Of a stretch of DNA of 64,000 bases, positions 57,834 to 64,000 are shown in pieces. Source of the stretch: Cyclina sinensis. Lineage: Eukaryota > Mollusca > Bivalvia > Venerida > Veneridae. The translations under genes were made by a program, and so were the position numbers. Below the pieces are notes generated by a model. The model did not search any database, was not told where the DNA came from, and worked only from the letters and a program-made list of their open reading frames with translations. Where the stretch lies: assembly GCA_012932295.1 (NCBI GenBank), contig JAAONU010000014.1, positions 1,116,001 through 1,180,000 on the forward strand, written 5' to 3'. Position 1 is the first letter of the stretch. Every line of letters starts with the position of its first letter.

Positions 57834-60023
57834 GCGGCGCACATGGTTTTGAAATAAGATAAATAATAAGTGTATAAATTAACCTAAACAATTGTACACG
57901 TGTGTAGTACATGGTGTACATTTTGATGATATAATCAAGTTATTTACAGATGGGATGTAAAAAAATTTTAAAGGGGGACATTTGAATTATATCCATGTTT
58001 TAATCACTTTTATTGAAGATGTGAAATCACGTGAATTCACTTTTCTTCAACAAAATGACCAGATATGAATGACTATATTCTCATAAAATATCATTTGATC
58101 TTTCACTTTTTATGAAAATTGCATATTGTCTCCCTTTAAAATTAAAAATTGGGATAATAATCAAGTGTTCTTCGTCTGCGACTCAATGCAGTACTTGAAT
58201 ATTCCAAATGTCTACTTTTGCTTTATTTCAACAATCTATACCCTTTTAATGATTTTAGTCTGTTTAAATCCTACTGTTTTGTGTCTTTTTCTGTTCTATC
58301 CTGGTTGCGCAACCATGATAGACAGGATATAATCCAATTTTTACAAACTCAGATTTACAATCTATTTCTTGAAGAAATGTTATGTTTTCATTGTTTATAT
58401 TGTATGCATGAAGAAAATACCATCACACATGCACATGCAGTGGTCATAAGCCTTCAACGTACATTAAATACTATACTTTATATAGAGTTGCTGCGATTGA
58501 CCAAGGAACATTTTGGAACCATCGATAGTACATTAAGTAAATTGAAAACAAGAATGACTTCAGTGATTGGAAAGTTTCAAAAGGGTTGCTAAGTTTATTG
58601 TCCAGAGTTTCTAGGCAGCCCAAGACATGTCAAAATTTCAAATTTAAACCTTGAATGACAATTCCAAGAATATGTTTTTCTTCCCACAGAGAATGAGAAT
58701 TTGAGATCCATGGACGGTTATTTCTGTAGAAGAGAACTGTAGAAGAGAATGGTCATTATAAATTATTTAAAATCACCTCGTAATCTTGCTTTTTCCCCAG
58801 TCTGTGTTTAAGAGAAAATTATATCTAAGGAATTACCGTCTCTGGTAGGAAACGGGAAACGAATTTTTGTGTAACAGTAGCAGTGTGAGTGTATTTCTGA
58901 AATTGGAACAAAGAGAGCTGCCGACCTTACAGTGCTTCCGCTAGGTAATCAACTATGGAGTACACATTCTCCTATAATAGATGAAAGGCTTTACTACTAA
59001 ATATTTTCTTGTACGCATAATATTCCCAGATTTGGTGAAAAATATACCAAGATACTTGTCTCTGAAGGTGTGTCCTCGATTTTGAAATAACAATTCCTAT
59101 GTTATCGACATCCAAAAAAATAAAACCTTACATGTAACATCTTTGTTCGAATTCCACATTTCACAGTATGGTATTACATCATTTCAAATATTTTGTAATT
59201 TGTCTGCACTAGATAACACCTGAAGAACAACTGGTACTCTATCATATTCATGGTTTAACGGTTTAGTGGCGTAGTGAATAGATATGTTTTTTGTAACTAT
59301 AACGACTGAATTGACTCCAGCAAAATAAGAGTGTTCTTCAAATTCATCCTTGTGTCTGTATTCACAAAGACAGACTCATTCTTAATATTGCATATAAACA
59401 ACAGATTTTGTACAATTTCTATTTCAAGTTAGATTATACAAATCAATTTTATTTCGATTGTGACGAAAGCTTTTAGCTAATAGAATCATTCTCAAATCCG
59501 CCCCTGGAACCAACCAGTACTAAGTAATGAGAATAAAGTTTCTTGCTGAAGGAAATAACCGATGCCGACACGGCCGCTGACGGGGTTCGAACTCGTGTCT
59601 TGACTAGCTATCCTTAGAGTACAAGTCCGACCTTTTAACCACTCGGCTTTACCTTTCTTTATATAGCTATAGTTGAAAGAATCAACAAAGATTTGCATTT
59701 CAGATTAAGTAGCAACACACTGCTAGATAAATGCAGTGAATACACAAGTACTTGCAGCGCTTTGATTTGTTTTGGGAAAAGTAATTAAATCTGTAATTTT
59801 TGCATCAAAAACTTTTGATTAAAAATACAAACTTACCTGATTTGGATCAATTTATTTATAAATTAATAAATATGATTTATGAAGTGACATATTTTAAGTG
59901 ATGTACAGAATAATTGGATTTTTTTACATTGATAATGATCCAAGATTCTCCCAAATTGATTACGTCAGCGCATGGTACAAAATGAAACACTATTCCAATA
60001 TAGGCGTCGCTGTTCTCGGCGCT
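57834..60023. other. 2.2-kb segment interrupting the satellite
   Basis: Both sides are satellite, so this is either an insertion or an old spacer. The edges are G+C-rich (GGCGCACATGG on the left, GGCGTCGCTGTTCTCGGCGC on the right), but no clear inverted repeat or target duplication was found. It contains a SINE (59487-59647), a 124-codon plus frame (58218-58592) that I do not recognise, and a strong acceptor-like CTTTTTCCCCAG ending at 58800 with 14 open codons to a weak donor. A TGGTTGCGCAACCA palindrome lies at 58301-58314. Confidence 0.4.
59487..59647 (-). mobile_element. tRNA-derived SINE (serine/leucine-tRNA-like head)
   Basis: On the minus strand, the A box GCCGAGTGGTTAA (59647-59635) and the B box GAGTTCGAACCC (59594-59583) are intact and their spacing suits a tRNA with a long variable arm. 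The acceptor stem does not pair, so this is not a functional tRNA. The head is followed by a body with TTTCCTTCAGCAAGAAACTT and GGTTGGTTCCAGGGGCGGAT, like the conserved central domains of animal SINEs. The family differs from the one at 181 and 15314. Confidence 0.75.
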
Positions 60024-60290
60024 GCCAATAAGTTGATCAAAGGCTATTTAGTCAGTCAATTACAACTCAGTCAAAAGCTACAATGTCAGCCTTCTTCTAC
60101 TTAGCCAGTTAGTAGCTATTTAGTCAATTTAGCTATTATGTTGATCAAAGGCTATTTATTTGGTCAATAAGAACTTGGTCAGTAACTACAGAGAGAAATT
60201 TTCTATCTAGTCTGTCAGGACCTCCATAGTAAATAGCTAATATGTTGATCAAACGCTAGCGATCCATAGCCAGCCAACTGGTCAATCCTG
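60024..60290. repeat. Degenerate ~95-105-bp satellite, right part
   Basis: It carries the same words as the left part: AATAAGTTGATCAAAGGCTA, GTCAGCCTTCTTCTACTTAG and ATGTTGATCAAA. Divergence is higher towards 60290. Confidence 0.7.
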
Positions 60291-62879
60291 GTATTTTTGT
60301 ATATATGATCATCTCAACTCAAATAAAGTTTGTTTTTTTAAAGACAAATTCAAAAAAGCCCTTTCCAGAAAAAGTAAAACTTATTTTCCATATTTGTGTG
60401 ACTGCAGCATCAGACAAAGAATTATTAGGACACCCCAACACTTTGGGAAAATAATTTCAAAAGAGAAATAAAGTAATTAAACAGAATAAATTGTTGAAAT
60501 ATTTTGCAGAGTGTCTGTGCTTTGCTAAGAATATCCCTGGAGACACTAAGTCTTTTCTACCCTAACACCATCCACACAGAAGTAATTGACCGTGATATAT
60601 TCTATCCATTATATCATGCTAAATACAAGTGTGCACCCACTGACATCACTGCAAACTAGTTTTGGCTATTCTTGTTATTGTAAACTTAGATAATTTTATA
60701 AAATGTTTTTATAAGTGAAATATTGTTATGGACTTTATTATCTTCTTTGGTGTTCACCTATGATAAAATAATAGATATTTGCTAAAAAGTCCATTATTAA
60801 TTGTAAAAATGACCTCTTTGTTTCATTTTCTCATGGGAAATGAATAGCCGGGTAGAAAGAATCTAGCCAGACAGGCGAACAACTGTAAAATATGACAGGG
60901 TAGTAGTGTACAAACTAAGTGCAAGTCTTATAAATATATAAACATGTTAGAATGGAAAAAGATTTTACAGTTTGAGTGATCTACTGTTTGAGTGATCTCG
61001 TTTAGATGTGTAATTATTTAATCACCCAGGCCTTAAATTTAAAGGTCTTTGTGATTAAATTACTATGCATCTGAACTTGAACCACAGTGATATATTCGAC
61101 AGTATATCATTCAAAATCTATTTCCTAAACACAAATGTGGCAAAAAGTAAAACATATGTATGGAAGGCATGGGGCTCCATAAAAATGCACAACAATAAAA
61201 CTTCTGCAGCAAAACTATCATAGCACTAAAAGCCTTAAAAGGGAAACTAACTTCCTAAAACCTAGTATGCACTTTAGTATCAATAAGAACACCTGTCTTG
61301 CATTTGAAAGCAAAAATGAATTCAATAATGGATCTTCATTTACTTTCTTATAAAAAAATCCTTTTAAACATTGCATGCTCACCTGCCATTTAACTTAGTA
61401 ACAACAGAAAACTTTTAGTAAGAGAATGAGAAGGAAGTACCTCTTAGAAGACATAAAAGACATGCAAGTAAAATGGTTATCTTAAATTTATGTACTTCCA
61501 GTCCTTGTACTTTTGTTACCTGTAATAAACTTTTCAACAATAAAATCTGAAGTTTTGAAAGCATTACATTAGAGGTAGTTGAACATCAAAATGTATCCGA
61601 ATCAAAGCACTGATGATACTGACATAATGACATCAAGTTATTTACATTATAAATAAAAGTAAGTCTTCTTAATCGCCTACAAATATAAGACAAATTGACG
61701 ACAATCGTGACAAAAAGTATTCTGTCTCAAGAGAGGAATATAAACAGTTTCATGTCTGTGAGAAGACATCCAAAGAGAGTGGTGCTCTGATGAAGATTAA
61801 TTTTATCATTGCTGCAACAAACAAACTTGTTCAAGCCACAGAAATAAACAATACCAAAATAAGGTTTGCAAACAGATACGTTATTTGCATTTTTGTTTAA
61901 CATTACCTTCGTAAGCCTTCTTGAACTTTCAAACAAGTTGATACTATTTCATCATTTGATATTTTCTATAATCAACTTTTAGCTAATTATAATAATGCAA
62001 TCAAAAAGTACCTGTATAAATAATTCAAGAAACCATCTGAAAAAGGGGGTACTCTAAAATCATGTTTTAGAACTGGCCCAGTCCTGTTTGAAACCTTTCA
62101 TACCAGTGAAAATGAGAATTGGCTATTTCATGCACTGGAGGTTCTTTTTTGTCGGTGTAAGTATGGATTTTGTATGGACATCCCTGACAAAATTTACCCA
62201 GCAAATGTCCATAAAAAATTATGCATCAGCTAGACAAAATGCAAACATATCTGACAGTCTGCACTCACACACACAGTGATTTGGAAAAGTCAAATGTTTA
62301 CTCACACGTTCTAGGCTGGTCCTACGTCACTCCACTTAGAGTAATGGTTTGTAATGGATCACTCACATGTCAGTCTACTTGATAGATTGGTTTGTTGCAG
62401 AGTTTATTGAAATCCTAGAAGAACAAAATAGGATTCAGTTCTCGTTATTTGTTCTCTCCTATATCTTTAATCAAAACAATTATTTTCCTTTTCTGGACAG
62501 AAATTACACTGCCTTACAATCACTGTGTGATATAGACAGATATGATAAATAGACCAGTAGTTAAAGCCAGTCACAATGCATGGTAATGAGGCTGCAAACA
62601 TTTACTTAGATTTCTTATATTAAAATGATATAACCATGAATTAATTTAGATACAGGTCACCAAAGGCACAATCATTTGCTCTTATTTTGAAATTGGGTAA
62701 CTTTTAATCTTTAATACCCTAAAAACAATCTGTTTTATATGCATCTATGCATGGAGTTACTATATCTGAAGAATACAAGTACCTTTTTTTGGGTCTCAAA
62801 GTTTGACCTTGACCTCAGCTTCAAGCGATGAATGTTTGTGCGAATTTATTTCATAAATAGGACCTGAATATACAGGTAG
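60291..62879. other. Stretch without a confident gene
   Basis: One weak plus-strand exon candidate is seen at 62071-62156: acceptor CATGTTTTAG, donor GTCGGT|GTAAGTATG, 86 bp, open in two frames (one starts TGPVLFETFHTSENENWLF). A minus-strand donor GGCAG|GTGAGC near 61377 has no open exon behind it. No arrays or element borders were recognised. Confidence 0.3.
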
Positions 62880-64000
62880 TAAATATTCTATATCAACTGG
62901 CAGGATGAACAAATAGAATGACAGACATATGGACAGTTTGTAACACATTGCCTTCACATGATGAACATTTGGACATATTTAATTATGGTTCATATTTAAT
63001 TAATCCTGTCAGGAAATACTTATTGAGAGAGGACACAAAGATACAGATAGACAGCATTCTATATATCATCTGGTTGTACAGCATTTTATATATCTTCTGG
63101 ATGAACAATCAGTGGATGGGAGAGACAGGAAGTTGCTTTTATCTGGTGAACATTTGTGCTTAATGATTATAAAATCCTGTGATTTACAAATAAGTTACAG
63201 AGCTTACAAAAATTAAAGATGGCAGTATTTACAATACTTAGCAGAAGGTAAATATTTACCTACAGACAGACATCTTTACAAATGGACACTTAAGTGGCTA
63301 CCCCACAGTTCCCCTTCAGCCACCTAAGAGCATTTATAGCCTCCTAAGAGCATTTAAGAGCTTACAGAATGAATAACCTCAAACAAGACTTACTGTTGTA
63401 ATTATAGCCATCTTAGTATCCATTTTTAAGCTCTAACAGACAGACATACAGACACTGAAACAGATTGCCTTAATCTGCTGAACATTTGTGCCAACTCATT
63501 TTAATGGGTTACAGAGCAGACAGAAACATACAGGTCTGAAATATTCTATATTTACTGGCAGTACAGATGACAGACAGATTTGTATGGAACACACTGTCTC
63601 CGACAGATGGCATATATGTAGTTAGTCACACATCCCTCTCTATGACAAACATTTGTGCAAAGTTATTTTAAAGTCCTTCTATGTACCAACGAGTTACAGA
63701 GAGGTCACTATTATATAGGTAGGAAGTATTTTGTATTACTGTGCAGTACTGATGATGGAATGGACACACAAATTGACTGGCAGCTTGTGACATGTTGCCA
63801 CTGTCTAGTGTTTCCTTGTACTACATTATTTCAAAATCCTATGATGTACCACACAGAGTAGAAATGAACATAAAAGCTAGCAGTAATTTGTACAGTTTGC
63901 AGGATGACCCTGATCCTCTGGGTCTTGGTCAAGACACATCATCTTACTGTTATGAACATCTTTGGCACATTATATTGAAATCATAAAGTGCACAGAATTA
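62880..64000. repeat. Degenerate ~150-bp tandem repeat (CAGTACAGATGA family), runs off the window
   Basis: Units repeat GACAGACA..., 'TGTAACACATTGCCT', 'GATGAACATTTG', 'GTTACAGAGCAGACA' and 'CAGTATTCTATAT' about every 150 bp to the window's right end. It is the same family as 18150-18890. Short frames inside are repeat by-products. Confidence 0.65.

Noticed and set aside
58218..58592. 124-codon plus-strand frame
   Set aside because: It has no recognisable domain and no exon borders, and its length is within chance expectation for this composition and window size.
59560..59647. tRNA gene on the minus strand
   Set aside because: A and B boxes are intact but the acceptor stem does not pair and the anticodon stem is mismatched; it is the head of a SINE.
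62071..62156. 86-bp plus-strand exon candidate
   Set aside because: The donor is good but the acceptor is short and two frames are open, so it was kept only as a remark in the regional entry.

Overview
The window looks like non-coding nuclear DNA of a mollusc, most likely a bivalve (the genus cannot be read from the window). It is AT-rich. It holds split exons with canonical GT/AG borders and polyadenylation signals, many minisatellites, and dense interspersed elements whose starts (CAAGAGGGCCATGATGGCCC) and hairpin ends match, from memory, the repeats typical of bivalve genomes. No operons, ribosome-binding sites, rRNA genes, intact tRNA genes, CRISPR arrays or intact transposase or reverse-transcriptase genes were seen. 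No long reading frame here resembles a known protein. The longest (about 125 to 157 codons) fall in tandem repeats or are about what chance gives in AT-rich DNA.

Protein-coding content is very small. Three short exon candidates deserve attention. One is a 58-bp minus-strand exon at 54670-54727 with near-consensus splice sites and an open frame. The second is a 244-bp minus-strand exon at 15751-15994 with good splice sites but one in-frame TGA. The third is a plus-strand terminal exon at 4067-4176 followed by an AATAAA. The two minus-strand exons are phase-compatible and could belong to one gene with very long introns, but this is not proven.

Most of the window is mobile DNA. The main class is Helentron/HINE ('pearl'-like) elements: a start CAAGA.. 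with a small hairpin, a core of tandem repeats of about 145-170 bp, an ACGG/ACTG-rich microsatellite, and a terminal hairpin followed by an A-tract, with no target duplication. At least five families, defined by the 3' hairpin, occur at 7.7-12.6 kb, 17.4-22.7 kb, 33.3-43.6 kb and 51.8-53.8 kb. Several are nested. From 34.4 to 42.5 kb a 1,937-bp unit is triplicated head to tail, and the third copy carries a 2,263-bp element whose empty site survives in copies one and two.

Cut-and-paste elements with clear target duplications are also present: two 398-bp MITEs in opposite orientation with 9-bp duplications (7855-8252, 43888-44285), an 868-bp element with an 8-bp duplication inside a 63-bp satellite (50270-51137), and three TTAA-flanked elements (16824-17057, 31757-32042, 44897-46795). 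Three tRNA-derived SINE copies lie on the minus strand. Minisatellites of 29, 30, 31, 44 and 63 bp fill 10.9-11.4, 12.9-15.0, 24.0-26.3, 49.8-51.4 and 56.2-56.6 kb.
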